DNA of 64,000 nucleotides, from assembly GCA_013399305.1 (NCBI GenBank), contig VXAI01000025.1, positions 6,282,143 to 6,346,142 on the forward strand, in the 5' to 3' direction. Each line of letters begins with the position of its first letter. The stretch's first letter is position 1. The position numbers and the translations under genes were made by a program. The DNA is from Rostratula benghalensis (taxonomy: Eukaryota > Chordata > Aves > Charadriiformes > Rostratulidae). Positions 27,501 to 40,395 of this stretch are shown here, one piece after another. The notes beneath the pieces were generated by a model. The model did not search any database, had not been told where the DNA came from, and worked only from the letters and a program-made list of their open reading frames with translations.

Positions 27501-30500
27501 GGCAGGAGGAGGGTGCTGTTCATTCTAACAGACAGATGCAACACAAACTACAAGATGCTGAGATGTTAAGGCATTCCTGTAGTACATAGCTCTGTATTTT
27601 CCCAGACTGCATTTCTGACAAAACTTTTAATTTGAGGTTCTTAGAAAAGCACTATTCAAAAGAATCATGGCTATCTAACCTTTTCCATCACATTTCAAAG
27701 TGCAGTGTGGACATTTAACAAGAATTAATGGGAGTATGTGAGGTTAAATCTTTCTTTAAACATAGCATCTCATTGAAGTTAATGATAATCTTAAAGCATG
27801 CAAGTATTCTTCAAAATAATTGTGGATGTAGTTCATAATTAATTCTTAGCATTTAGGATTTCTCTCTTCTAAACCAAATCAAATTATAACTTTTCTAATG
27901 TAATCATACTCATGCTTTAACTTGCAGTTTTTCTTTCCCTTTGCTTATTTAAAGCAGTTTCTCCTGGACAGAGCAATCTGTCTGTATGCATCAGCCGTTG
28001 TCTGCTTTAATGGACACATCTCCTTTTTAACGTAGCTTTCTTGTGGCATGCAATCTCTGTCTCGCTTTGAGAATAAATAGTAGTGGCAGTAAACTCATGA
28101 AGTCTTTCAGATATTTATTAGATTGAGTGCTTTTTTTTTTTAGCTGGAGGCTACTGTTCTTGATTTTCTTATGTCTCTGTTCAGTTTATCCACCCAAACT
28201 GTTTCCTCTAGAGAAGGGAAAGAAAAAGTAACTTTTTATGGATTGATTCTGAAAACCCTAGTCATAGACTTGGTGCATATTTGTATGCCTTGTACCTCCT
28301 GCTTCTTTTTGGGCAGACAAGTGAATCTATAGATAGTGGAGTAAGTGCGTACCATGTTCTGTGATGTGAATATTAACTAAAATGTTTGTGTTCTGGTGTT
28401 TGGAGTATTTTTATCTCTGGAAAAAATATCAGCCCTGGTGAGTGGTAGGATTTACTAAAATAAGAAATTGGCTAAAGAAAGCCTGCCTGAAAGGGATTAT
28501 CTTTAACAAAAATCTGAAATTTCTTTACCAAAGAATCCTTTTTAAACCAGGTGAAAATAAAATTGGGAGCACTGGGAAGGCCTTAAAAGATGATTCCTAC
28601 AGCAATCTGGGATGTTGCCTTTAGACCGGAGCTTCACTTTCAATATTAGTTTGATTTGTTTACTTTCTTGAAAAAAAAAGATAAAATAGTACAACCTTCT
28701 CTCTGTTGTGGCTGTGGAGAGAACTGAAGCAGAAATGAGGGGCTTTGAGCAGTTTGCGCATAGCTGATAGCAAAAGAGAAATCCAACATCGAACTCGTAA
28801 CCAGCATTTTGGTGTCTTTGACACTTTTGAAACACTTGCTAGCAAGGACCAGAACTTAAATCCAAATTAGACTGAAGTAAATGATAATTCAGTTCATGCA
28901 TGGGACCATTCTGCAGCCAGGGATGCAGGTTTATTTTACTGAAAGGCAAATTGCAAATCTCTTACATCCCTTATCAGCTGGGGAGTGAACACTTTGGCTA
29001 GACCTCGGTTTATGTGTGAACTGAGTTGTCCACACTTGAAATTCTGCCGAAATATTGAAAAGTAGGCTGTAGAAAAGGGTTACATTTTTGTTTTAATTTT
29101 ATTTCTATTATATTCTGTAACAGAATAGGGTTAGTAGAGAATATAAATATACTGATGAGAAACATTGCTTGTATAAAGGTATTTGGGCATGTGGGTTTTG
29201 TTTACCTTCTTTTTGTGTGGCAGTAAACTAGAGGCAACAGGAAATGTGCTCTGGTTCACTAGAAAACCAAATTGCCTGGTTACAAGTAGGGCTCCTGCAG
29301 ACTTTTTTTAGCTAGAATTTTAATTACGGTGCCAGCTCTCAACTTCTACAATAAAGCAGTAGGCAGAACACTATAATTTGACCTTTATAAAACATTAACA
29401 CCAACCTATACAAAAATATGACTTCAGTTTTGAAGAATAAATACAGTGGGAGGCTGACTTCAAGGAATTATGAAAATAAAGTCTGCATGTAATACTTTTG
29501 CTTTTGGAAAAAAAAACAACATAAAAATACACTAGTGTGGACACCAAATCTGGGAGGTTTTGGTTCCCTGTAGCCATCTTCTGGTCTTTATAAGAAAATG
29601 CTGCACAGTTGGCTTGTTCCACTTGGATCTCACCTTGTTGCTCTTCTGTCTCTTCTCCCTCACTGTGTTCCCTGGAGGGGGAGTTATTCCTGACAGTCAG
29701 CTGCTGTGACTTGCACTCTGGGCCAAATGCCCCTTTGTCTTGCTGAGAAACAGAAAAGAATAAGGTAGGGCTGAAGAGGAGGCACAGAGTACCACAGCTT
29801 ATGTCTGAGTTACATGGGAATGGGAATGCAACAACACTGAAATGGGTAAAGGTACTGGCTCCCAAATGTATACAGAACCATAAACGGTCACAAACACAAA
29901 CACTCTTGGGTTAATCCTGGCTAAAATAGTCCCCGAGTCCTGGCATGGCCACTCACAGTATTTTGTAGTTCTGTCATCACGGACAGATGTTTAAGAGTGC
30001 TCCAAGTATTCAATTTTTTAAATATAATTCAAAGTACAGCTCAATCAACTTTTTTTTTTATGGAACTGAATTGAAGCTGTAAACATAAGGACACTTGAAA
30101 AGAATTGTTTTTAGGTCCCATAATAAAAATAAAATTTGAAGATGTTTGAATGCCAAGGTTATAAATTGCTTTTCTGTGACCAAACCCATTTTTGTTTTCA
30201 TTGCCTGTCTCACGTTTATTTTGCTGTTTGCTTGACAGGTGATGCATTAACTGCCCAAATCTATCATTCCTTAATTATACTCCTGGTAATACAATGTGTT
30301 GTGAGACATAATATGGATAGCTGCTGTTAGTAAGATGCAACTATTTCTTTGATGCTTAAAGCTACATGCCAGCTATACACTTACTTTTTCTCTTCCCCAA
30401 TATATCACTTTCTGGGAATGGAATGTTGCAGTACTCAAACTTTCACCAACCTAAGGGTTCACAGCCCTGTTTAAGGTTAAAAGTTGTCTCGAAGAGCTGT

Positions 30501-33500
30501 CACGCTTGGAGTGGTGTGTCTGTATTGCTGTGGGGAACAGTAAGACTCTCTGTTTGCCTTCAAGGAGAGGCTTCCTCTGCCTGTCTTTGTGCATGAGGAA
30601 GGAGGGGATGAAGTGTTTGCAGCCAGGGTGGCTCTGCTCATTCAGTGTGCAATGCTCAGCCCCATCCCTGATGACCCCAGAGTTTCCTGAGACCTGAAGG
30701 CCATGCAGACCTGACGGAAGCATAAGGGAGTTTCTTTAATTCCTCTGGATGAGTTAGTGTTCAAACCTGATGCTGGATTTAAACAAACAATATGAAGAGT
30801 TGGGAGGCAGCAGTAAGTGTTGTGGTTAGGGACCTTCCCAAAGATTCAGTGGGACTGAAGGAAAGGCCATGAACTCAGTTGTTTAAAATTCTGTGTTAGG
30901 TTGTGTAATTGCTATAGTTTGGCGGTGGTGTTTTGGCGTCGTTATTCATTTTTGATCTTGGTTGTTCTAGGCAAAAGTGCTGTTCAGCCTGGCTTGTATG
31001 TGTGGAGAAGCAATTCAAGTATGACATAGAAGAAAACAGAAAATGTTTTACAATGTTTTTCTTGAGAAATTGAAGCAGTATTGTGGAAGTTAGACAGTAC
31101 AATTTGCAACCAAAGAGCTCACTTGATTTAATTTTTTAAAAGGCAGGTTTGTGGCACAGGAAATAGTCTAAAATTAACGTAACGGAGCTGATCAGTTCAC
31201 TGTTCTGATTAATAAAAAATGCAATGCTCCAAATGCTCTGTAAGTTCTGGTGTTTCTTCTGAGCAATGTCAGATCTTAGGCAGGTAGGCAGAAGATTTTT
31301 GGCATAATAGAAAGGAGCTTCTGTCAACTGTAAATCAAAATAAGAAACTTTATTAAAAATAATATTATTACTTCTGGCACTTCACTTTTATTCTTTGAGA
31401 CACTATCTTTAATAGCTTCACTAATAAAGTTAGAAGAAACTGAAATATAGAAGCTTTATCACTTACATAATAAATATATTACTCTTAATGCTTGTGGAAA
31501 TATTAGGCATTGACTACTTACTACTGTTTTTATAAGCCAGCATCATTTCCCAGAATTGAACGTTAGCACTGATAATTAATTGAAATGAAATTACTTGTAC
31601 GATGAATGAGAGCTGGGCATGTTTGACTTAATTCTTGCTGGCACCTTAGCTATGCTTTAGATCCTGATATAGCAAGGAATTTAAACAGTGTCTTCATTTA
31701 GGTTCCTTCCATGCTCTACAGAGAAATTTGACTTTCTGTCAGTGTACCATATCCCTAAAATCTTTTAGTTTGAGCACAAGTTTTTGCCTATACAAAATGT
31801 TTGCCCTTTGGGAAAGGTTTGGCAATGGGAGAACTGTAAGGTGACTGTTACCTATGCAGCCATGCAAAAGAAAATTTTCCTACCAAGTGTGGTTTGGGGT
31901 TTTTTTTGTGCTGAAACAGGTGATTTAGAGTGATTATGCTCAGGACCATAAGCACATCAAAAAGATAAAATGAGTGCTCTTTCTGCTGAACTTTAAATTC
32001 CCAGCATAAGTCTGTGCCAAAACTCATGTTCTTTTTAGCTGCAAGTGGTACTGAATTTTAGGTTACTGAGCAAACAACTCTAGACTGGTCCTCTTTCTTT
32101 TTTTTTTTTTTTCTCCTTCTTTATGTTCTCTTAATGACCTCTTAAAAGTAATGGCTGGGATGAGCACTGGATTTAGGTGATGGCTGGTGCCACAGCCCTG
32201 CTGCCTGTGGTACGTATGAGAGCGCCTCAGGAAGTCGGGTCACTGACAGGGTTCCTGCAGAGGAATGAGCAGCAGCTGCCTTGGGCTGGGGGAGAACAGC
32301 CCTTGCTAGGCCAGCTGATGCTGCCCCCATGAGAGCTGACAGATTTAAAAGATTAATAACGATATAAATATTTGCTATGTAATATCAAAGGCCAGGCTTT
32401 AGTGTGATCAGATTGGAAATGCTAAGTCACGTGTCAAGGTCATAAAATTGTTCTCTATCTCACTTCACTACTTATACTGGTCTCTGATGCAGGTCTATGT
32501 TACAGTGTTCTTCCTAGAGCTGGGAGTTTAGAAAATCCAGTAGCAGCTCCCGATTCCAGTTTGCCATCTTTGAAAATACCAGCATGCAGGTGGGATTCCT
32601 CTGGGCTGTTGGGGAGGGCTGTGCAGCAGAAAGAAATGCACCTCCTGCCTTTCTGGGTTGTTTAAAAGTCAAGAAACAAGCTTTTTCTTCCTTCTGCCAA
32701 ACAAACAAAAAATCCCCAAGAAAAACAATAGAATTCTCAGAGCAAGATATGGGCATATACAGCACAGCAGACAGCAAACCTCTGCTTCTCCCTGTTCTCA
32801 TCTCTCTGTGGCAATCTTCAAGATGTTATATGCCACATAGGTTTTTGGGGATTTTTCCTCTCATTTAGGGTTTCCCAGGGAGCAGAGCTTTTACTTGGAT
32901 CTTGTAGGTACATTGTACATGTATCATGTAGCCAACAGTGAAATTTTAAGCTGTGCTCCCTGCCACTTTACCTTTCTGTAAGCATTAGTGATTTTAAAAT
33001 AAGTATTTTTATAGGCATTTTAATGAGTATTTAGGGAGCTGGAAATGGAACCTGCTTATGATGTGTGCAGGAGTATACTTGGCAATGATGATATTTCAAA
33101 GTATGTAGAAACATTTAAACATTGGTTTCAGCAAGAGGCAGAGGGAAAAAGTGCCTTTTTCTCTGGATTTTCAAACCACATTCCCCTGACTTGCTTTTTC
33201 CTTTTTTTCCTGCAATGATTAATCGGATACAACTGAAATGGTCCCAAAAAAATGGGCTGGTATGGCTTGCTGGTTAGGAGAGCTTTCAAAACGGTGAAGG
33301 AAATAGTACAAGGTCCAGTAGCTATGAGTAAGTAAAGCAACTGAACTGGAGCCTTCCAGATCCTGGTGGAAAACTGGAGCTACTGGGTGTAGAACATCAT
33401 GGCTCTTCCTCCTCCACTTTATAGTTTTATAATTTTGGAATGTTACTTCTCTGACATTTGTTAAAGTCCAACACTTGTTTGTCATGAGGAATGCTTTCTG

Positions 33501-36500
33501 GTACATTGAACAACTTATTATTTTAATTATGGAAATGATTTTTCTTTTTAATTTTATACTGCGGAACCCTTTCTTTCAACGTATTCTGGTTGGCAGCTGA
33601 ACCAAAAATAAATTATTTGTGCAGCTCTAATGGTGTCAGTAAACTGATTTCCATAGAACAAGACTGAATTTCCTCTCTGGAATGCCATAACGTGATCATT
33701 ATTAATGATAAATAACAACAGAAAATTTGCAGAGAAATTAATAACTTAGATGTTGCTATGAAATGAGAAAAGCAGCATGGATGCCCTTGAAGGATCCTGC
33801 ATGCTTCTTCCTTTGTGCATCATTTCCTCCTTGTTCATTAACAGATTACAGGAAAGGCATACTCTGATTTATTTGCCACCTGGCTTACTCAATTAAGAGC
33901 AGTGATATCAAAAGCAAAGGAGATTGTGTAGCTGTATTACCTGGGCCTGCCATCTTGCATGCCAGCAGAACACATGAATGGTTGGTAGTTTTTTTTATTT
34001 TCAGAACAAAACTTAAGACCTCAAGTTGAAGTGGTAATGGTTGATTTCTGTGTGATCAGTCAATTTATCAAGCTTGTAAGTTTGTACTTTCTCAGTCTTT
34101 TTTTTTTATTTTATTATTTTATTTTAGAGACCTCAGATGGAAAAAAAAAATAGAAATCTTCTCTTGAAACAAGGGAGTGAAAGAAGGATAAACAAATTAT
34201 TTTTAAAGAAGGATTTTTGCATAGCAGTATCTATTTTGCTTCTGAAAAAATAACCTAATACTAAAGCCATGCAAAAACTAGCAATGTCATTTCCCGGTTC
34301 TTCTACTGTCCAAGCTGGACTCTACAAAATCTGATGTTCAGTCATGAAAGCAAATACTCTTCTGTATATTTTCTTCCCAATTTTTTGCCAAAAAAAAAAA
34401 AAATCTAATTGGAAGGATTACAGAAAGTGAAACAAAATAGGAGGAATCTGAAGCTTCCAGGGGTTTGATAGAAAACTCTTGTGGTAAACTCATGAAATCT
34501 TACAGGAATTACAAAAAGTGCTGAACACTGATCTGTGAATGCCATTTGTAGCTGACTTCATGCAGTTCTGTTTTACCTTTGGAAAGTGAAATCAATTTCA
34601 GATTAACTTTGACGGGGAGGTGTTGAGGTGTGTGAGTCAGCACTTACTCAGATATTTCTGCCAGCCTGTTGGGAAGACAAAGAATTGTGATGGATATTAT
34701 CAATAACAGTTCTAGCCTGAGAGCGAAATTGGCAAACTAAGTTAAGAAACACTTTCTTGCCTTGTCTTGGCACACTTCATGAAAAACTAAATTTTAAGTT
34801 AATATCAATGTACAAACGCCAAACTTATATTGAGATTTAGGAGCTTTTTTCCCTCTACCCCCTTTTTTTGCAATATAACACTGTTATTGCTTATACTGTG
34901 TTAGAGGTTCCATTTCGAAATCTGGAAAAGATACTTTTTTTTTGTAGCCTGAAAATAGTGCGCTTGGTCTAAGTCAGTGTAGGATGATTGAAGCAATGAA
35001 GGATTTCATGCCTTTTATCCGCAATTTTTGAGCTATATTTAATAACCCTTTATAATGAACTTTCTGCTATACTGAATTAAGTATTGGCTCTTTTTTTATA
35101 GTAGCTTCATTGTGGAATTCCAGAAGGAAAATAGGCTCTTAGATGTCAACCTGAAACTCTTTACAGTTTTGAATATGCTATTACATATAATTCTGTGAGG
35201 ACCTAATCATACCAGGTTTGATTTCAATGAAACAACTCTGACTTTACTGAGAGCTGGCTGAGACTTGGATTGAACTATCAGCGTTTTATTGAAAGTATAA
35301 TAAGCATTTTGATTCAGTTTTCAATCTCTTTCATGGTCTTATATTTTAACTCTGCTATATATGTGGTCGTGCTACGTCTATGCGTAGAGTGTGAATGTAG
35401 CTCTCAGGGAGACAGTTGTAGAGTTGGCTTTAAAAGTGAAAATTAGTTACTTTTTTTCTTATTATTACTATAAACTAGGTTGGTGGAGCTATTGCAGATG
35501 ATGTGTGTTATGGAGGAGGAATCTAGGGGGTGGGTTTGTGGATCTGGTTGCATGGGCTCCTTTGGATGAAGTTCCAGAGGTTAACAGCTCTGTTCCACGC
35601 AGAGGTCTCTGATCATTGATTTTCAGTGGCTGCTGTTACAGAAAGTAAGAATGGCATTTAAGAGAGACAAAGCACCTTATTAAATTTAATGCCTTTGATT
35701 TGCTTCAAATCAGCTGTAATCCATGTGGACCTGTCATAATTTATACCTTGCTTGGTCACAGCAATAAGTCTAAAGCTGTCATGTAATCTGCATCAACCCT
35801 TGTGCACAAGAGAAATTACACATACTGCTTACTAAAGTTGGTGGTGTGGTATTTATCTCTCATCGCTCAGAAGGTTACCCTCAGCTTAATTGGTGTGTCT
35901 CATTATTTATATTGCTACAAAAAAAAAAAAAAAGGGGATTAAATACCAGGAGGGAAAGATAACAGAGGTTTTGCTTTATAAGATAAATAAAAATCAATTT
36001 CTGCTTGTTTCTAAAGATGATAAATGTGGCTAGGTTTTTCACTCTTCCATGCAGCCCCCAAAGTCTTGAGCCTCCTGAGGATAATTTTAATAGGATAAAA
36101 TGGCCTTTGAAAGGCAATTAGCAAGATTCCTATGAACTGGTCCATGTGTTTGCCATGCTCAAAACCCTCCTGATTAATGCTCATCTTAATTCCATTTCTT
36201 CAAATCTATTTCCTCATTTCATGTATAATGTATTCTGTTCCTCTAACCCTGCTCTGTGATTTGAAAACCTATTGCTGCGTTTCAGGGTCGTGTAAAGCTG
36301 TACCTGCACCTGTTGCTCTTGTGGGTGGACAACAGCCTGAACACACGTTGGTTACTCATTCTCTCCTGTTTGCCCCGAGCAGGGATTTTTGGGTCCCAGC
36401 AGCCCAGGACTGTTTTTATAGAGCACTCTGGATACTGCTTGTATCTGAACATACTTTTAACTGGGGTCCTTAGTAATTAAAATACCAAATTCACTAGTCG

Positions 36501-39269
36501 ATACTAGATTTTCATAAGGATATGATGCAGCAGCCACACATGGGATATACAACAATGAAATGTGAGCTTAGATCACAATCAATATAATGTCTGATCAACA
36601 GAAATCATTAATATTGTCACGATGTTTATGAAAACTGGGATTAATGAGGAAGATACTGGGCTTGTTAGGACAAAATTCAGCACCTTCTGTTAGCTCTCTT
36701 GATTTTATTCTAGAGGAGTCAGGTTTTCTGGGAGATGTACAATTCTTGCTGTAAGAAAGCTCAGTGGAAAGCTTTCTTAATGTTTTTTATGTTGTGTTGT
36801 TTTGTTTTCTTTTTTCTTTCCTATGAAAGAAACCCTGGTATTTGTTATTCCTTAACTAGTCTCCATCCATGGCCACACTTTGAAGATTCCAGGAAAAACC
36901 AGGGTCTTGTTAAGTGTCTTCCAGCAGATGCTATTAAGATATATTTAATTAATATTGCTCCTTTACTACTGTAGCTTCTCTGTTCAGGAAGACTCTACCT
37001 CCGGGAGGCTTTTGAACTCGTTTTGTGTGCTTGAACACCTTTTGTGAGCTGCTCTTCTTTCTTTTATGTTTATTTCAGTCTTCGGAAATTAGTACAGCAG
37101 GGAGATTGAGGTCCCTGCCACCCACCTGCTTCCTCGAGCTCCAGTGCTCCGGGCACCAGCCCACCTACAGACCAGAAATAAGCAAACAAACAGATCTGAC
37201 CAGAAGGTTTCAGCAAGCAGCATGTCCTTCTCATTCTAAAATTAAATGAGATGCAGAACCTAGTGCAAACCAGCCTGCTTGGGGAGAATAGAGAGATGAG
37301 ATCCATTACTGAAATTGCATGCTATTTACACCACATTCAGAAACATCCTGTATCTGGAAAATAATTCTAAGTGCTGGAAGTAATATGACCTCTGAGGCAG
37401 GGAATATCTTCCTACATCTGTTTTCAGTTAGTGTGAATCTTAGTAGGTCACTGCTGGAAATAAATAGAAAGTACTACGCTTTCCTGGCTTTGCGGCACTT
37501 TATAAAATGTTGAAAATCTTAAAATAATTCAATACATTCTTAAAAGATGAACATGAATACAGCACTTGAGGCTTGGGGGTTTTGAGTTGGGGTGTTTCTC
37601 AGGGTTTTTTTGGGGCACTTTGTCCTGTGCGCAGGCAGTTGCTGCAAAGCTGAGAACCCAGTTCTGCAGAGACCTTTACACCCTAACAATCACTTTGAGC
37701 CCATCATACTAAAATTGGCTTGAATAATTCAGATCTGAACTAGATGAAGTCACTGTCAGCACCTGTTGCCTTATTTCTTAATGGGTTTCCTCGAGATCTT
37801 TTCAGTGTTTTCTACCTGGGCTTGCTTTTGTGTAGCTGGTTTCTCTGTGTATTGATCTTCAGCTGTCAGTTAATTTACAGGCAGTGTTCATGCTGCACAG
37901 TGTGTATGTTATGAGAAGAGGGGACAGGAATTCACAAAGTCTTGTCCATGCTGCTCGTTCATGCACTACTACAGCTACACCTACACCCATAAACTGAACA
38001 TGCCTGAGACTGCTCAATGGCACTATGACCAGTGGGCACCTAACTGCCTCTATCCATACCATGAAATTCTCTTACAAAAGCAGGGTGGCTGCATGCAAAC
38101 AGTCTACTGGATGGGATCCTTCACCTATGTGCACTCTCATACTAAGTCTGAGTATATACAATTAGGCTGCAACAGGGGAGCACAAATAGAAAACAGAAGG
38201 AGCTGCACTAAATGGCATTATGAGTTTTTGTGTAGTTCAACATTTTCCAGATATAGAGGTTTTCTGTTGAGGATTCAAGATGGAGGCAAAACTTAAGAGC
38301 AGTAAGAGTTGCAAAAGGTGCATAGGACTGTTGGAAATGCATACGCTTATGAGGTTCAGCCCCTAGAAAAATCACTGCTTTTCCTTGGCCCTGCTTATTG
38401 CACAATGTACACAAGTACTTCCAGTGAAGTTGCCGAGACTGCTGGCAAACTTATGTTTTCCTCGTAAGTGCTTGCCTATGCTTATGTGGAATGCTGATTT
38501 GAAGTTTAGCTAATGATCTATTCAGCTCTGGGTGGCATACACAGATACACGAAACATTTACTTCCAATAATTAACTGTTTTGTCATTTGGGGTCTTTTAT
38601 TTTCTTGTTTCTTTTTGTCCTTTTTAATCCTACTCAGGCATATTGACAAACATGGCTTTCTGCTCTACCCTTACACAAAGTTGCAGCTGCAAAGATTCCT
38701 TGATTTATGCCAATCACTTGCAGATATTCTTCTGAAAGCAAAATTAAATAGACTTTCTTGATGCCGATAAATTATAGAAAAATGTTAGATACACTCTTAT
38801 CTCTAAAAAAAATGTGTGCTGTGGTCACAATGCATCAAATACTGCTAATATAATGATGACCTTTTAAAAGAAAACACATTATGCTCTAGCTGTCTTATAA
38901 CTGTGGAATGCTGGCCTACAAAAGTCAAGCTATTAAACAGTGAGAGAAATGGAGTGAAAATAATGTGTTTTGCTTTTGTCTGATATTGCTGTTCTGATAG
39001 GTACATTCTTCTCTTTTTTTCCCCCATATTGAGTCATGCTCTTCTTGAAATCATAAAACATAGAGATAGATCAAATACAAGGTAACATTTTGGAAAGTCA
39101 AATCCTACTGAGTTTTGACGAGTTAAAGCAAAATCCCAATGACCAAAAGTTATTGTTCAATAGCAAAAGTAAGCAGAATTGCAGAGGGAGATAAGCAGGG
39201 TCCTTATCCAAACTCCTTATAGTTGGAGCATTAGGAAATAAGGAACAAGATCAATCTAGAGACTGGGTA
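21551..39269. other. CDH13 intron 2, first part, no gene seen on the sense strand
   Basis: AT-rich intronic DNA. I looked for the third CDH13 exon, which should continue with a leucine and a short motif around SDCKG, and did not find it. Distinct patches are homopolymer runs (T17 at 26882-26898, a T run near 32099-32114, A14 near 34390-34403, A15 at 35919-35933), an ATTTT-rich stretch near 34100-34127, a GC-richer pocket at 32150-32340, a less AT-rich block at 37070-37250, and the antisense exon candidate described separately. Confidence 0.65.
29634..29742 (-). other. Candidate antisense exon (unproven)
   Basis: On the minus strand a pyrimidine-rich run ending TTCTGTTTCTCAG stops at 29743. 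It is followed by 109 open bases ending CAACAAG at 29634, then GTGAGA, a near-perfect donor. The conceptual peptide starts QDKGAFGPECKSQQ and becomes acidic and serine-rich (SREHSEGEETEEQQG). The block is richer in G and C than its surroundings and lies in the longest open frame of the window (156 codons, 29395-29865). I do not recognise the peptide. It could be an exon of a long noncoding RNA or of an unknown antisense gene inside the intron, or a chance cryptic exon. Confidence 0.25.
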
Positions 39270-39279
39270 CTTGTTCAGA

Positions 39280-39510
39280 ACTTAAGAGACTCCGGTTTAT
39301 TCCCCAACAGTCATAGATTTCAAGTGGGTAGATTATTTGAGCCAAGATCCTCATAAGATGTTCAAGTACTGTTGATGGTCTGTGCTTAGGTATTCAACTC
39401 TCTGTCCATCACATAAATGTGGGTTCAGAACTCTTTCTTTGCAAGTGTGTTACGTGATTGATTAAACTCAGATTTGCAAGTTATTTGGGTGCTATGGTGG
39501 GAAGGCTAAA
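39280..39510 (+). mobile_element. Possible decayed MIR-like SINE
   Basis: GAGACTCCGGTTTATTCCCC, then TTCAACTCTCTGTCC, then TTCTTTGCAAG fall in the same order as the landmarks GAGACCTGGGTTCTATTCCC, CACCTCTCTGTGCC and CTCCTTTGTAAAG of amniote MIR elements on the plus strand. The match is patchy and the spacing is poor, so this is a weak call that a profile search should settle. Confidence 0.3.
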
Positions 39511-40021
39511 GAAGAACATTAAATGCAAATGTTGAGCAGATTCCAGTCATGTACCAGATATTTGCTGGAGAAGTAGGACTAAATTTGTAGGGTCATCAGG
39601 CTGGTGCCTTTCCTAATAGTCTATTCACTTGGAAAATGGTGTGGGTTTTTTAATAATATTTTTATTTTTCTTATTTTTACAGAATAACAGATGAAACGCC
39701 CTTTTTGGTTATCTGTCTCCTACTAGGGTGGGCTCAGAGAAACAGACCTAGTCTAAAACACTTGTGAGCTTTAAGTATCTATATTTAAGAGGGCTATGCT
39801 ACTTGGCATTGGCAATGACCTAACTGTGAACCATTTTAATGTATTTTAGTGATGGGAAGGAAGAGTTTAGAGGTTTGCTATGACTGCTCCTCCAAACATT
39901 AATTTTGAGGTTTGATCCCAGTGAATTTCAGTGCCAGGTTACACTCTGTGGTGACTGCGGTGAGGAGCAGACACATATGGTTTTGCAGTTGTGGAGGCTG
40001 AGAGTTGTTTCCTGTGCTGGA

Positions 40022-40395
40022 AGAATCATAGAATCATTCAGGTTGGAAGAGATCCTTGGGATCATCAAGTCCAACCATCAACCCCAGTTTACACAGGTGT
40101 CCCCTACACTGTATCCCCCAACATCAAATCTAAACAACTTTTAAATGCATTCAGGGCTGGGGTCTTGCCAACCTCCCTGGGCAGCCAATTCCAGTGTCTG
40201 ACCACTCTTTCTGTGAAGAATTTTTTCCTAATGTCCAGTCTAAACCTACCCAGTTGCAGCTTGAAGCCATTCCCTCTTGTTCTATCTCTAATTACCTGTG
40301 AGAAGAGACCAGCACCAACCTCTCTACAATGCCCTTTCAAGTCGCTGTAGTCTTCCCTCAGCCTCTTCTTCCTCAAAATACAGGCCCAGGAAGGC
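40022..40395 (-). mobile_element. CR1 LINE, 5'-truncated, minus strand
   Basis: The left edge AGAATCATAGAATCATTCAG followed by GTTGGAAGAGATCC is the reverse complement of the CR1 3' terminus with its ATTCTATG-type short repeats. To the right lie the standard reverse-complement landmarks CCAACCTCCCTGGGCAGCCA, TCTTTCTGTGAAGAATTTTT and CCAGTCTAAACCTACCC, then the CTCTTGTTCTATC region, ending near the CCTCAGCCTCTTCTTCCTC segment. On the minus strand an open frame of 90 codons includes [20 protein letters not shown], the usual translation of the CR1 tail. CR1 is the dominant LINE of birds and 5' truncation is typical, so this copy cannot move. Confidence 0.95.

Noticed and set aside
29395..29865. 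The 156-codon minus-strand frame as an intact gene
   Set aside because: The ends are low-complexity hydrophobic and Y/F-rich, unlike its middle. Only the middle 109 bases, bounded by splice signals, were kept as a weak exon candidate.
37961..38296. A 111-codon plus-strand frame rich in Y, H and C
   Set aside because: No homology recognised, no cysteine spacing of a known domain, and no flanking splice sites that fit. Treated as chance or an unrecognised repeat.
40104..40376. A 90-codon minus-strand frame
   Set aside because: It is the translation of the CR1 LINE tail, not a host gene.
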